This document shows, piece by piece, positions 44,801 to 54,291 of a stretch of DNA of 64,000 bases (positions within the stretch are counted from its first letter, which is position 1; every line of letters begins with the position of its first letter). The notes below the pieces were generated by a model. That model did not search any database, was not told the origin of the DNA, and saw only the letters and a list, made by a program, of their open reading frames with translations. The stretch comes from Piliocolobus tephrosceles (Eukaryota > Chordata > Mammalia > Primates > Cercopithecidae), in assembly GCF_002776525.5 (NCBI RefSeq), contig NC_045446.1, forward strand, positions 63,514,742 to 63,578,741. The letters run 5' to 3'. A program made the translations under genes and the position numbers.

Positions 44801-47631
44801 AAGCCCCTTGTCTTACTAGTCTTCATATTTTCAAAGGGCCATCTTAGGGCCTGGCACAGAATTTTATAAAGTGAAGAGCTCCGTCCATATTCTTTATGCA
44901 GATCTATTTCAGATGCTATAACTGGAAGGGGAAGAATGAGAACTTCTCTAACTTTTTATGCACCCTTCTGTCCAGGTTCACATATCCTGAGGCAAACAAA
45001 AAATGACTCTATGAGAAACAGGTCTGCGACTAACAAAATTGAAGTAATAAAATTATAAGAGGACAGTGTATTACCATTTAAAGGGACCTCAGAGATCATA
45101 TGAAATTAAACAATTTATCTATGGCCTGGAGACATTAGTAAATTGCCCAAGATCACACAGCCCACAGCAGTGGCAAGGAGAAATTTCACAGCTCATCTCC
45201 TGACAGATGCGCGATACACAAATTCAATTTCCAGCATCCAAATAATTCAAGGTTAAAAGTTGAGAAAGGGTGCAGAGATTTTACAAAAACATTTTCCTGA
45301 GCAGCCCAGGTGAGGGTGGTGAAAGTTGCAAGTCCCTCCCATGGTCCCTTCCTGTCTATGACAAAAAGGACCTAGTCAAGTTATACTGCTGGGACCCTCA
45401 CAGGTGCCCAGAAGTTCCCGTGGTGCCTTGGGCCTGGAGTCCACACTGTCCAGAGAACCCAGTTCTGGTCCCTCATTTATTAGCCCGCTTGCCCCCCTCT
45501 CCCCACCTCTCAGCATCTTCTAGGAAGGACCCAGAGCTCAAGTTCTGGGCTAAGGGAACAGATTGTATCTAAAGTCAACCAGGTCTTCAAACATGTCAGA
45601 CTGCCGATGGAGATGGAAAATCTGATCCTGGGGCAAACTAGTTTTTTGGGCTCTAATAGGCATAATCCAGGTACTCCTTCACAGAGGCTCCACAAAGCCA
45701 ACTGAGGAGCTGCATGCAGGTCCTGGAATTTTTGTTCATTTGTTTGAATTCAGCAGCCAGGTTAGGGTGACAGACGCCTTTTAATGCCACGATCCTTTGC
45801 TGCTGCACTAGGGACGGTTCATGTGTGTCTCCAACCCATGATTTTGGCACCATCAGACATGTTCCTGCATGCTTTAGGAACTGCTGCTGAGCCACCTGGG
45901 GGGAGCCCAAGCCTAGGGGATGGGATTTGGGGAGGAGAGGAGAGGGGATCTACCATTGTTATGAGATAACACATTCATAGGCTGTAATACAGATGAGGAA
46001 AAATAGCTTTCCTACCATAAGCTGAATGCAGGAACTGAAACTCTGTTGGATAGAAATGTTAGTTGAAATTACCACTAAGAATTTGTGCAAAGTTGTATAC
46101 ATTGCAGTTACATAAACAGACTTTGTTTTGCAATAGCAGTTCCCCCCCAGCTTCACAAAAACAGTAAATAAAGATGTGAAGCACTTTTACCCTAGAGAGG
46201 GTGACAGACTTGTCATCTGGGAAAGTCCATTCAATGCAGAGAGCCCCTGGATGCCATAGTGTCTTCCAGGCAGCTGACCCAGAGCTGCCTGGATGTGAAC
46301 AAGCCCAAGTTCCTGCTTTTTGCTTGTCTGTTATAATAGATTTCAGTTATCCCAGGAACTGCAGAGGGATTTCACATATGACAGAGACTTTGTGTTAGAG
46401 GAAGTCACCATCTTTGGCCTCTAAAGAGCTGTCTGTAAAACCTCTGAGATAAGACCAATGCAGAGGCACTCCATCCCTGAAGCCTCTGGGTCACTGTGGT
46501 GCTATAGAAGGAGCACAGGTTGTGGGGTCAGACAAGTTGGGTTTGAATCCCAGCTATACTGCTTTTTTTGGAGACGGGGTCTCACTTTGTTGCCCAGGCT
46601 GGAACGCAGTGGTGCAATGATAGCTCAATGCAGCCTTCAGTTCCTGGGCTCAAGTGATCCTTCTATCTCAGCCTCCTAAGTAACTGGAACTACGGGTGCG
46701 TGCCACCAAGCCTGCCTATTTTTTTTAATTTAATTTTTTGTAGAGACAGGGTCTTATCATGTTGCCCTGGCTGGTCTTGACCTTTGGCCTCAAGGGATCC
46801 TCCTGCCTTGCCCTCCCAAATCTACTGGGTTTTAGCTGTATAACTTTGGGCAACTTATTTAACCTGTTTGAACAAAGTTGGAGGCAGGAAGCCCTAACTT
46901 ACAAGACTAAGGTAAAAATGAACGTTTGTAACATGACTTGTGCAGGGCTTGGATCAGGGCAGCTGTTCAGAAAGCACAAATTCCTTTTCCCTACTCTTCT
47001 CCAAGTCTGTTGCATGTAAAATGGGAATAATGCATTTCTACTTTATAGGGATGCTATGAAATCAAATGAGACAATAGGGGAAAATGTTTTTGTCAATAGA
47101 TTCTCATGAGGAGGTTATTTTATTTCTATCTGTATTAGTTAATCTGTTTATCCATCCCTTCATTTATTTTCAAGCCAGGTTACCATTAATAGGTCCCTAG
47201 ATTCTAAAAGCCAAGTCTTGATTGGCTCCTACCTCTTATGGGGCCAAAGAGTTCTTAAATAAGATCCCTGAAATCATTAAGAGCTTGGGAAAAAGCTCCA
47301 AATACCCACATTGCTTTCAGAACCGATGAAAAGAGTGAAATGTTTCCCTGCATCCTGGACAGATGACATCTTAGGGTACTCAGAGCTGCTAAAAATAGCT
47401 TTCTCTCAAGCAATTTCTTGGTCTCCTTAAAGCAGCTGAAAGAAATTTAAACCTAAGAGCCTGGTTCCTTCTGAAGGCACCTCTCTGCATCACAAATGGC
47501 TGGCTCTGGCAGGAAGGTGAGAGTAACCTACACCGTCCTCTCTGACCTTGAGCCAGCTTCTCCATGGTAGGAAGTCTCCCACAGTCAGGAAACCTGCACT
47601 GTGAATCCAGAGGCCAGCATTCCAAAATATG

Positions 47632-47667
<36 letters not shown>

Positions 47668-50600
47668 GTAACTCAAAGGGAAAGGGATCTTCCCAAGGTC
47701 ACACCAAAATCAGAAGCAAAGCTAGTGCTACAACCTAGGTCTTTCAACTCCGAGTTTGGGGTCTTTAAATACAGTATTCTAACATTGCCCTCTCTTGTGG
47801 ATTTTGTACGTTTTTGAGAAAACAGTCTGGGTGACCTTAGTAGAAATATGTTGACTTTTAAAAACAAAATGGGGGAAAATCAAGTTAGATGAGGGCTTAC
47901 TTTTTGCTTGTTTTAAGATTAAAGCTGAATACACATGCCAGGATGTACTCAATCTCAATCTCTGTTTTTTTCCCTACAGTTTCAGCCTCCTCCGATCTGC
48001 ACTCCTTTCCCTCTTTAGCCAGTCTAATGCCTTAATTTCTCTCTGGCCCACTGACGCAACTACAGTGTAGCAGTTAAGAGCTCATGTGGCACAGTGGCAA
48101 GGTGCGGGGCTTGGATCTTTGGGCTAGTTATGTAACTTCTCTAAGCTTTAGTTTTCCCATTTGGAAAATGGGGATAATAAGGGTACCAACCTCAAAAGTT
48201 TATTGCAATATGCAACAAGCTAATATAAAGAACTTCAAACAGTTCCTGACACATAGAAAACATTCAGTAAACAGTAGCTATTTATTCCATGTCTTTTCAC
48301 TTATTGGCAAACTGATTCTAAAACAATCCTACAATCCAACATTATGAGAAAATAGCCCAGTGCTGGGCATGACAGCCTGGACAAATTCACAGCCTCCACC
48401 ATTCAGATGGGCCCCCAGTGTGACCCTGCTCTGTTATCTTTTGGTAGTTTCCAGTCCTACTCCTTCCTGTGAGGCTCTCACATCCTGACCTCCCTGGTTA
48501 AGAACCCTCCCTTGATCCCTACTCCCCTCTGTCTAAGCAAATCAAGGTCATTAAATGAGAACCCCCACTTTCCACTGGGCAATTTATTCTAAGCATATCT
48601 ACCTGTCACCTTTCCTTTAGTCTTTCCTTTAGTTGCCCTCCCGCGTGAGGCACCCTGTCTCCACCCACTACTCAACTTCCCAAACCAAAGAAGAGAACTG
48701 AGCTCCAGATTTCCCACCCCTACAGCAGCCTCTGTGGAGGCCTGGCTCTGACTGGCACCACCTCTCCTGTGTCTCTGACTTGTCCTCTCCACTTGCACCT
48801 TCCTATCAGTACCCCACACTCATATCCGAGAAAACCTTCCTTCAACCCTACATTCACTTCTAGTCAGTGTCCTTTTGTTTTTCCTTTCCTGGTAGCTAGG
48901 CTTCTAGTAAGAATAGGCTATATATGCTAAATCTACTTCTTGACTCCTGATTCACTGCACTCTGGTTTCTAGCCTCACCACCTCACTGACAATGCTTCCA
49001 ATGAGGTCACTGATGGCCTCCTGACTAGAAAGACAATGAATCTTCTTCATTCTTGATCTTACTTGACCTTCTGCAACAACTCATTTTGTTTTAGTCTAGA
49101 CAGTTTACAAAGTCAGTTCACAGATCTCATAGCACTTAAATTTAAATCATTTATTTATATATGATATACATGATCCTCAAAGCCATTGTAGTTCAGAACT
49201 TACCAAATTTGATTATCAGAGAGAATTTCTGTAGCTTTTATTATTTTTGTCTTCTATCATAGATCTTGGGGAAAATATTATATGTCATATTGACTAAAGG
49301 TAAATATAAAACCAATGCTGAGATACCATTATAGAACTTTAGCCCATGTGTCACTGCTCCCTTCATAAGCTTTCCAAAGGCAGTGATTACAGCTTCTTCA
49401 AGTTTGAATCATCTACAAGGTCTTCCAAAGTGTCTTGGGCATAACAGGGTGGGTCAAAATGTCTGTGAAATGACACATCTATGTAAGCACCTTAGGGGAT
49501 ACCATCACCTATTTACATAAAATAGTTCTTGTTTGTCCCAAAAAGAGGGGCTGTGTGATAACTTCATGGTGTGTGTGTATAATTATGATATGATTCCTAC
49601 TTAGAGATGGGGGAAATGAGGTTCAGATAGGTCAAGTGACTTTAAGGTTGTGAATCTAGGAAATGACAGAGTCAGGACTCAAATCTAGGTCTTCAGACAA
49701 CCTGTATTCTTTCCTCCTTTAAGTAAGCCCCAAGAAAGAGAATGACAGTAGAATAAACACTAGATTGGCAGAGAAAAGCATAGGACGAGAGTCAGGAGAT
49801 CTGCCAAAGATTCTAGTCCTTATGCGAATGCTGACTCACTGGGTAACTTGGGACAAAACACTGCTTTTTGGTTCTCCTTTGTCAAGAGAAGAGGTTGAAC
49901 TGGAGGATCTCTAAGGTCTTTTGAAGCTTTCTAATTCTATAATGATAAGTGCTAAACAAGAAAATGGCATGGGTTGCCGGGTGGGGGGTGGGGGGCGGGG
50001 GGTTGTTGCGTATTATCAGGACATTCAAGGCCTCTCCAAATCCGGCCCTTGTGTATCTACAGTTCAGATTCATCTAGCTGCTCACAGTTTAACCACTCCC
50101 CTGCTTCTATGTTCCTCACAGTGTCATGTTCTCACATCTCTAAGCCTCTGCCCATGCTCTACTCTGCCTGGAATGCCCATTATTCCTTGTGTGCTTAAAG
50201 AACAGCTTCTACTTCTCCTTCAAATCTCTATTGTTCTCCATTCTCTGAAGCCTCCCCTACACTTTCACCCCCAGGCAGACTGTTGTTCCCTCCTCCTTCC
50301 CTTATACGTATTCCTTTTTACAATACTTAGCAGATTAGTACTGCAATGAGTTTATATGCCAGATTCCCAAGTGGGAGCTACTTCAGGCAGGCAAAGATGG
50401 CATCTTTTAATTTTTCTATCCCAGTATGGAAGACATTCAACAAATACTTGTTGAGTAAATGGAACTTACATAAAACCATCCACAACCCTGAGGCAGGCAG
50501 TCACATTTGAATCTTAAGAGAGGTGAGGTGACTTGCCCAAGGCCTTAGAACTAGTGAGTTGGGTAATCAGGATTCAAACCCAGGACTTTCTAACCACAGA

Positions 50601-50825
50601 GCCCATACTCTTTCTCCTGCTCTTGAGTATTAGAGCACCAACTGAGCATGAGGGTTAAGATCAGAACTAAGACTGCTGCAATGCTCCGAGCCCAAAATAG
50701 AAAAAACCTTTTCAACATTTTCAAACCCATTTCAACCTCAATCCAAGTGTTGGCACTTTATTAATTTTGAAAAACAAGTAGCTTATCTCAGCTTGAAAAC
50801 CAGCTCTTTACCCTCTGGTGGCAAG

Positions 50826-50860
<35 letters not shown>

Positions 50861-51316
50861 CCCAAGGTGTGTGTGTCCCAAGGTGTATGTGTGTCCCAGT
50901 GGCAGCCTCAGGGAAAACTCAGCAGAGAATGAATTTGGACATTGCTTGGGAGAGCAGAAAAGGTTCTATGAGGAGGATGCAGGTCTCAGATATTCCAGCA
51001 TGGGAGAGATGAGTCAACCTTAAGTCCCAGACAGAGTGGAGGAGATTCTATTCCCGCTCCCACCCTGAGGCTGACTGTCCCAGTTCCCAGAGGGGACTCC
51101 CAGGAAAATCAAGCCTGGACAGGCTGGGCCCGGAGCAATTAAGAACAGGAAAAGGCCAGCAAGTGGTTTTGTTTCCCATATAGAGTCCCCCTTCCTACCC
51201 CATTCGCCACTGCTAGGTCCCCATTTTCTCTTTACCTGGTGCATAACTGGGACTATTGGTGGGGTACAGGCTGGGATTGTAGGCAGGGGCAGCTGCTGGA
51301 TAGGCTGTGGGGTAAC
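28528..51316 (-). CDS. FAM168A: FAM168A (TCRP1), residues 24-244, six coding exons in window
   Basis: FAM168A is a small proline/tyrosine-rich protein related to FAM168B (MANI). The literature ties it to cisplatin resistance and DNA polymerase beta stability. On -, the exons 51236-51316, 46016-46042, 40895-41020, 32375-32517, 30495-30669 and 28528-28640 join in frame at GT-AG junctions. They encode the residues after the first 23: [15 protein letters not shown], then the EFQFLHSAY microexon, ATLLMKQAW to [24 protein letters not shown], and the C-terminus [11 protein letters not shown] with TAA at 28530-28528. With all exons the count reaches the known 244 residues. Two hydrophobic segments recur in the family, one near [16 protein letters not shown]. 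No catalytic motif is seen. The 5' exon(s) for residues 1-24 lie beyond the window. Confidence 0.95.
28864..29155 (-). mobile_element. Alu
   Basis: This antisense Alu has a short interrupted T tail ('ttttccctttttctttgag'). It continues through 'gatggagtctcgctctgttg' to 'ccaccacgcccagcc'. Confidence 0.92.
29484..29815 (+). mobile_element. Alu with very long A tail
   Basis: The body is old and diverged ('ggctaggcataatggcttac'), yet the tail is an uninterrupted run of about 49 A (29767-29815). Confidence 0.92.
30040..30400 (+). repeat. L2-like relic
   Basis: Diagnostic L2-like phrases include 'ccttcttggtgaaatcttcc' and 'tcatccccacagatttagag', preceded by 'ctttaaggcctagctcaat'. It is diverged and without coding capacity. 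Confidence 0.55.
30495..30669 (-). CDS. FAM168A: FAM168A coding exon (GAYYTQ...MSAG)
   Basis: This 175-nt exon starts in phase 0 after a strong acceptor ('cctctttcccccag' on -) and ends with one base of a Gly codon before GTGAGG. It carries [13 protein letters not shown] and the hydrophobic [16 protein letters not shown] segment. Both are shared with FAM168B. Confidence 0.96.
30670..32374 (-). other. FAM168A: FAM168A intron
   Basis: This 1.7-kb GT-AG intron has one sense Alu (31131-31423). MIR-like traces appear near 31860-32170 ('gtttccccacttgtttaac'). No other feature is recognised. Confidence 0.85.
31131..31423 (+). mobile_element. Alu
   Basis: This full sense Alu runs from 'ggccgggcacggtggctcat' to 'actccatctcaaaaaaaaaa'. 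Confidence 0.94.
32375..32517 (-). CDS. FAM168A: FAM168A coding exon (YTAGTPYK...LYAQ)
   Basis: This 143-nt exon begins with two bases (GA) of a split codon. The codon reads AGA (Arg) after the 126-nt exon or GGA (Gly) if the cassettes are skipped. It encodes [15 protein letters not shown] through [15 protein letters not shown] to QQNLYAQ. The donor on - is GTAGGT. Confidence 0.96.
33067..33156 (+). repeat. 45-bp tandem duplication
   Basis: Two diverged 45-bp units (33067-33111 and 33112-33156) both start 'catacaaaacaccattc' and share 'tcatcttct'. They differ at several positions, so the duplication is not recent. Confidence 0.85.
34775..35066 (+). mobile_element. Alu (old)
   Basis: This diverged sense Alu starts 'gggctggatgtgatggctgt', has a mid A tract at about 34893-34913, and ends 'accctgtctcttaaagaagg'. 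Confidence 0.85.
35467..35708 (+). repeat. MIR, nearly full length
   Basis: This forward MIR includes 'ctgactgcctgggtccaaac', 'caacttaatagctctaggat', 'tacttcatagggttcctgtg' and 'aagcacttagaacagtacct', then ends in a 'ttattattattttc' tail. Confidence 0.75.
37708..37961 (+). mobile_element. Alu with internal deletion
   Basis: The head 'gacaggcatggtagctgg' runs directly into 'acagcttgagcccaggagtt', so about 40 bp of the left arm is missing. The right arm is intact to 'cttgtctcaaaaaaaa'. Confidence 0.85.
38495..38520 (+). repeat. (CA)n(TA)n microsatellite
   Basis: A short compound run, 'acacacacacacatatatat', lies just upstream of an antisense Alu. Confidence 0.8.
38586..38884 (-). mobile_element. 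Alu
   Basis: This antisense full-length Alu goes from an 18-nt T run and 'gagatggaatctcgctctgt' to 'gagccaccgcgcccagcc'. Confidence 0.94.
39196..39586 (+). mobile_element. Solo LTR of a MaLR (MST/THE1-type) endogenous retroviral element
   Basis: This 391-bp element begins TG and ends CA and is flanked by the 5-bp direct repeat GATGT (39191-39195 and 39587-39591). Hallmarks include 'cagtgttggaaatggggcct', 'gcaccatccccttgttgatg', 'tgccttccgccatgactgta' and the 'gccaattaaacctcttttct' polyadenylation region. No internal retroviral genes are present. It is an old solo LTR. Confidence 0.88.
39834..40131 (-). mobile_element. Alu (young-looking)
   Basis: This antisense full-length copy retains CpG-rich sites, running from 'gagatggagtctcgttctgt' to 'gagccaccacgcccggcc'. 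Confidence 0.94.
40334..40547 (+). mobile_element. MER5A-type hAT-Charlie DNA element
   Basis: It starts 'cagtgtttctcatacagag' and includes 'ggacatttagcaatgttta', 'gaaacatttttggttgtcac', 'agaggccagagatgctgtta', 'aacatcctataatgcacaag' and 'atgtcaatagtgctgag', matching the MER5A consensus. The terminal 'aagccctg' mirrors the start, as expected for a short non-autonomous element. Confidence 0.85.
40895..41020 (-). CDS. FAM168A: FAM168A cassette exon (126 nt)
   Basis: On - the acceptor 'gtcttcccttaag' is followed by 126 nt encoding (A)[19 protein letters not shown] followed by [20 protein letters not shown] and AF plus the first base of Arg. The donor is GTAAAT, which is weak. Both ends are phase 1, so inclusion or skipping preserves frame. 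The paralog FAM168B has no equivalent insert, from memory of its protein. The TAA just upstream of the acceptor proves that the reading frame cannot extend 5' without splicing. Confidence 0.92.
43990..44160 (+). repeat. MIR
   Basis: Forward MIR phrases include 'cctgggctctgccacttaat', 'atcttgggcaagtcatttaa' and 'cctttctaagcttcagtttt'. Confidence 0.7.
44180..44870 (+). repeat. L2 LINE 3' portion
   Basis: A long forward L2 relic is recognisable by 'catctgaactactgcaactg', 'aaaatcccctttcttgaaaa', 'actgtgagctccttgagaac' and 'cttagggcctggcacagaat'. No intact frame remains. Confidence 0.7.
46016..46042 (-). CDS. FAM168A: FAM168A microexon (27 nt, EFQFLHSAY)
   Basis: On -, 'ttggatccaacag'-like sequence is followed by 27 nt, then GTAGGA. 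The exon completes a Glu codon, encodes FQFLHSAY and gives the first base of Ala (phase 1 at both ends). Its skipping would convert the 244-residue form to a 235-residue form, in line with the two human isoform lengths I remember. It is too short for any ORF search and was found by matching the nine-residue segment at both splice phases. Confidence 0.93.
46490..46905 (+). repeat. MIR interrupted by Alu
   Basis: The left part ('gtggggtcagacaagttggg', 'tttgaatcccagctata') and right part ('agctgtataactttgggcaa', 'cttatttaacctgtttgaac') are consecutive MIR segments separated by the Alu at 46562-46820. Confidence 0.7.
46562..46820 (-). mobile_element. Alu (old, 5'-shortened)
   Basis: This antisense Alu starts 'tttttttggagacggggtct' and fades out at 'cctgccttgccctcccaaa'. 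It lacks the usual 'gattacaggcgtgagccacc' head. Confidence 0.85.
47633..47665 (+). repeat. (GT)n microsatellite
   Basis: This is a run of about 15 GT dinucleotides. It sits in a FAM168A intron and reads (CA)n on the transcribed RNA. Confidence 0.95.
48070..48290 (+). repeat. MIR
   Basis: This forward MIR shows 'ggctagttatgtaacttctc', 'taagctttagttttcccatt', 'gataataagggtaccaacct' and 'tcctgacacatagaaaacat'. Confidence 0.7.
49979..50002 (+). other. G-quadruplex motif
   Basis: Four G runs (3, 6, 6 and 6 G) are separated by single bases. FAM168A is transcribed from this strand as template, so the G-rich strand is the template and the RNA is C-rich. Confidence 0.85.
50095..50470 (+). repeat. 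L2 LINE 3' end
   Basis: L2 phrases are clear: 'gcctctgcccatgctctact', 'ctgcctggaatgcccattat', 'ctgaagcctcccctacactt' and 'caacaaatacttgttgagta'. Confidence 0.8.
50829..50859 (+). repeat. (GT)n microsatellite
   Basis: About 15 GT units are followed by degenerate 'ccccaaggtgtgtgtgtccc' repeats up to about 50898, suggesting an imperfect minisatellite-like extension. Confidence 0.93.
51236..51316 (-). CDS. FAM168A: FAM168A coding exon (YPTAY...SYAP)
   Basis: This 81-nt exon on - starts after 'tctctgtag' with two bases of Gly24. It encodes [20 protein letters not shown] followed by SPSYAP and one base before GTAAAG. It is proline/tyrosine/alanine-rich like FAM168B. It is the most 5' exon visible in this window. 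Confidence 0.95.
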
Positions 51317-51354
51317 CTACAGAGAGATAAGAAAACGCTTATTTAGTTAGGCAA

Positions 51355-51378
51355 AAAACAAACAAACAAACAAACAAA
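51355..51378 (+). repeat. (AAAC)n run
   Basis: Five to six AAAC units ('caaacaaacaaacaaacaaa') lie about 40 nt upstream (on -) of the acceptor of the 51236-51316 exon. They read as GTTT repeats in the pre-mRNA, close to the polypyrimidine region. Confidence 0.85.
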
Positions 51379-51601
51379 AGCAGATTTTTGAGGAAATAGA
51401 ATCCAAGTCCTAGGCTTGGCCTTCAGTCCCTCCATGGGCTATTTCAGATAGCATATGTGACCAGTTTTCAGCCTCTCAAGAGAAAAGTTACCAATACCAA
51501 AATCCCCATATATGCAGACTTTTTGGTCTATTTTTTTAAAAGCGATACAAGAAATATGTCTATATGCTCACCATAAAAAAAAAAAAAAAAAAAAAGGAAG
51601 T

Positions 51602-51908
51602 GGCCAGGCACAGTGGCTCACGCCTGTAATCCCAGCACTTTGGGAGGCTGAGGCAGGTGGATCACAAGGTCAGGAGTTCGAGACCAGCCTGGCCAAGATG
51701 GCAAAACTCCGTCTCTACTAAAAATAAAAAAATTAGCCAGGTGTGGTGGTGGGCGCCTATGGTCCCAGCTGCTATGGGGACCAAGGCAGGAAAGTCAGTT
51801 GAACTCGGGAGGCAGAGGCTGTAGTGAGCCGAGATCACACCACTGCACTCTAGCCTGGGCGACAGAGCAAGACTCCATCTCCCCCGCGCCCCCCCCCCCA
51901 AAAAAACA
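51602..51908 (+). mobile_element. Alu with C-rich tail
   Basis: The Alu body is typical ('ggccaggcacagtggctcac'). After 'agactccatct' the tail reads C5-GCG-C12 before a short A run instead of a normal poly(A). An additional 21-nt A run precedes the element at about 51574-51595. Confidence 0.9.
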
Positions 51909-53167
51909 ACAAACAATGGAAGTAACACTGAAGTTTACACTTTTTATGTTCAAGTTTACTTTCACATTCCTGCCACAATACTACTCTCCTCCCCAGAGGT
52001 AACATCATTAACAGTTTGACATCTATCTTTCCAGATGGCTTTCTACACATTTTTATACACATATATTCAGTGGTGTGCTGGTAAATATTTAACAACAGGC
52101 TCGAAGGGGCTGGAAATGGGAACTGCTTTGCAGCATTTGCCAACTGCCATGGCATAAATGCTTCCACCATGACCAATTTGATGCTACCAACATCACTGAA
52201 TGAGTAGCTTGGAAGAGTTGCCCACAATCAGCTCTCAAGAGCTTACACAAACCAGCTCCAGCTCACCACAGTATACTATATTCGGTTTGGGGGATTTTTT
52301 TGAAAATTTTTTATCATAGTAAAATACGTGTAATATAAAATTTACAATTTTAACCATTTTTAAATACATAATTCAGTGACATTAATGACACTTACAATGT
52401 TATGCAACTATCATCACTATTTGTTTCCAAGACATTTTCATCATCCCAAACAGAAACTCTGTAACCATTAACAATACATCCCCCAATACTCAGCCTGGTA
52501 ACCTCTAATCTACTTTCTGTCTCTCTGAATTTGCCTATTTTATGTAAGTGAAATCATACACTATTTGTCCTTTTGTGTCTGGCTTCTTTCACTTAGTATA
52601 ATGTGTTTAAAGTTCATTCATGTTGTAGCATGTACCAAAACTTTCTTCTTCTTTATGGCTGAACAATATTCCACTGTGCGTATATGCCAGATTTTCTTTA
52701 TCCATTCATCTGTTGAGGGACACCTAGGTTGTTTCCACCTTTTGGCTATTGTGAATAATGGTACAATAAACAATGACATGTAAGCATCTGTCTGAGTACC
52801 TGTTTTCAAATCTTCGGGATACATACTAAGTAGTAGAATTGTTGGGTCATATAGTAATTCTATGTTTAGCTTTTTAAGGAATCACCAAACTGTTTTTCAC
52901 AATGTCTGTACTATTTTACATCCCCACCAGCAATGCATGAGAGTTCAAATTTCTCTACATCCTCAACAATCCTTGTTCTTTTCTATTATTATTATTATAG
53001 CCATCCTATAGTAAGTGTGAAGTGGGATCTCAATGTGGTTTTGATTTGCATTTCCCTAACGACTAATGATGTTTAGCATATTTTCGTGTACTTATTGGTT
53101 ATCTGTATATCCTCTCTGGAGAAATGTCTATCCAAATCATTTTCCCATTTAAAAATACAATTATTTG

Positions 53168-53460
53168 GCTGGGCGCGGTGGCTCACGCCTGTAATCCCAG
53201 CACTTTGGGAAGCCGAGGCGGGCAGATCAAGACGTCAAGAGATTGAGACCAGCCTGACAAACAAGGTGAAACCCTGTCTCTACTAAAAAAATAACAAAAA
53301 TTAGCTGGGTGTGGTGGCACACGCCTGTAGTCCCAGCTACTAAAGAGGCTGGGGCTGCAGTGAGCTGAGATGGCACCACTGCACTCCAGCCTGGTGACAG
53401 AGTGAGACTCCGTCTCAAAAAAAATAAAAATAAAAATAAATAATAATAATAATAATAAAT
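53168..53460 (+). mobile_element. Alu inside L1, with right-arm deletion
   Basis: This sense Alu starts 'ggctgggcgcggtggctcac'. The segment between 'gtcccagctactaaagaggct' and 'ggggctgcagtgagctgaga' lacks about 40 bp of consensus. The tail is A-rich with (AAT)n. Confidence 0.9.
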
Positions 53461-53479
53461 TAAAAAATATAATTATTTG

Positions 53480-53770
53480 TTTATTTTTTAGAGACAGGGT
53501 CTTGTTCTATTACCCAGGATGGAGTATAATGGCAGGATCATAGCTCACTATAGCTTCAAACTCCTGGACTCAAGCAATCCTCCTGCTTCAGCCTCCTGCT
53601 GGGCCTACAGGTACCTACCAACATGCCCTGCCCTTTTTTTTTTTTTTTTGCTTTGTTTTGCTTTTGTGTTTTTTAGAGACTGGGTCTCATTATATTGCTC
53701 ATGCTGGTCTCAAACTCCTAGCCTCAAGTGATTTTCCTGCCTTGGCTTCCTAAAGTGCTGGGATTACAGG
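53480..53770 (-). mobile_element. Alu inside L1 (old)
   Basis: This is an antisense diverged Alu, 'gagacagggtcttgttctat' to 'aaagtgctgggattacagg', with an inner T run at about 53634-53650. It directly abuts the preceding opposed Alu. Confidence 0.85.
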
Positions 53771-54291
53771 GCATTTTCCCATTTGTTCACTGGGTGGTTT
53801 GTCTTTTTGCTGTTATACTGCAGAAGTTCTCTATACATTCTGAATAGTAAACCATTATCAGATGTATTACTTACAAATATTTTCTCCCATTCTGTGGGTT
53901 GTCTTTTTACTTTCTTGATATTGCCTTTGATGCAAAAAAAAATTCAATTTTGATTTAAGTCCAATTTACCTATTTTTTTCTTTTGTTGATTATGCTTTTG
54001 GTGTCCTATCTAAGAATCCACTGCCAAATCCAAGGTCATGAAGATTGACCCTTATGTTTTCTTCTAATAGCTTTATAGTTTTGGCTTATATTGAGATCAC
54101 TGATCCATTTGAGTTAATTTTTATATATGATATGAGGTAGGGGTATACACTGTTATATATTCTACTTTTTCACTTTAACATTATAAACAATTACTCATGT
54201 AATCACATATTCTTCGAAAGGCTTATTTTAATATCTTTATGATATTCCATATGTAGATATATCATTTAACCATTACCTGTTTTAGTTGTTT

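Larger units (their letters stand above)
41021..46015 (-). other. FAM168A: FAM168A intron (5.0 kb), Alu-free
   Basis: The intron between the cassette exon and the microexon has no full Alu. It carries a MIR (43990-44160) and an L2 (44180-44870), a G8 run near 42080 and a short (GA)n at 43795-43811. The rest is unique or very old sequence with no recognised gene. Confidence 0.8.
46043..51235 (-). other. FAM168A: FAM168A intron (5.2 kb)
   Basis: It holds a MIR interrupted by an antisense Alu (46490-46900), (GT)n at 47633-47665, a MIR (48070-48290) and a G-quadruplex-type run (49979-50002). An L2 (50095-50470) and a second (GT)n (50829-50859) follow. The 48.4-49.9 kb part has no recognised feature. 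Confidence 0.82.
52280..54180 (-). mobile_element. L1 LINE (antisense), interrupted by two Alus
   Basis: On + this is the reverse complement of an L1 3' half. Phrases include 'atggctgaacaatattccac', 'tttatccattcatctgttga', 'ttttgatttgcatttcccta' and 'aaatattttctcccattctg'. It is split by Alus at 53168-53460 and 53480-53770; the L1 text resumes afterwards ('gcattttcccatttgttcac'). No open frame is intact. Confidence 0.88.

Noticed and set aside
47633..50859. Two (GT)n tracts considered as Z-DNA or regulatory elements
   Set aside because: They are ordinary microsatellites. Nothing nearby supports a regulatory role, so they are listed only as repeats.
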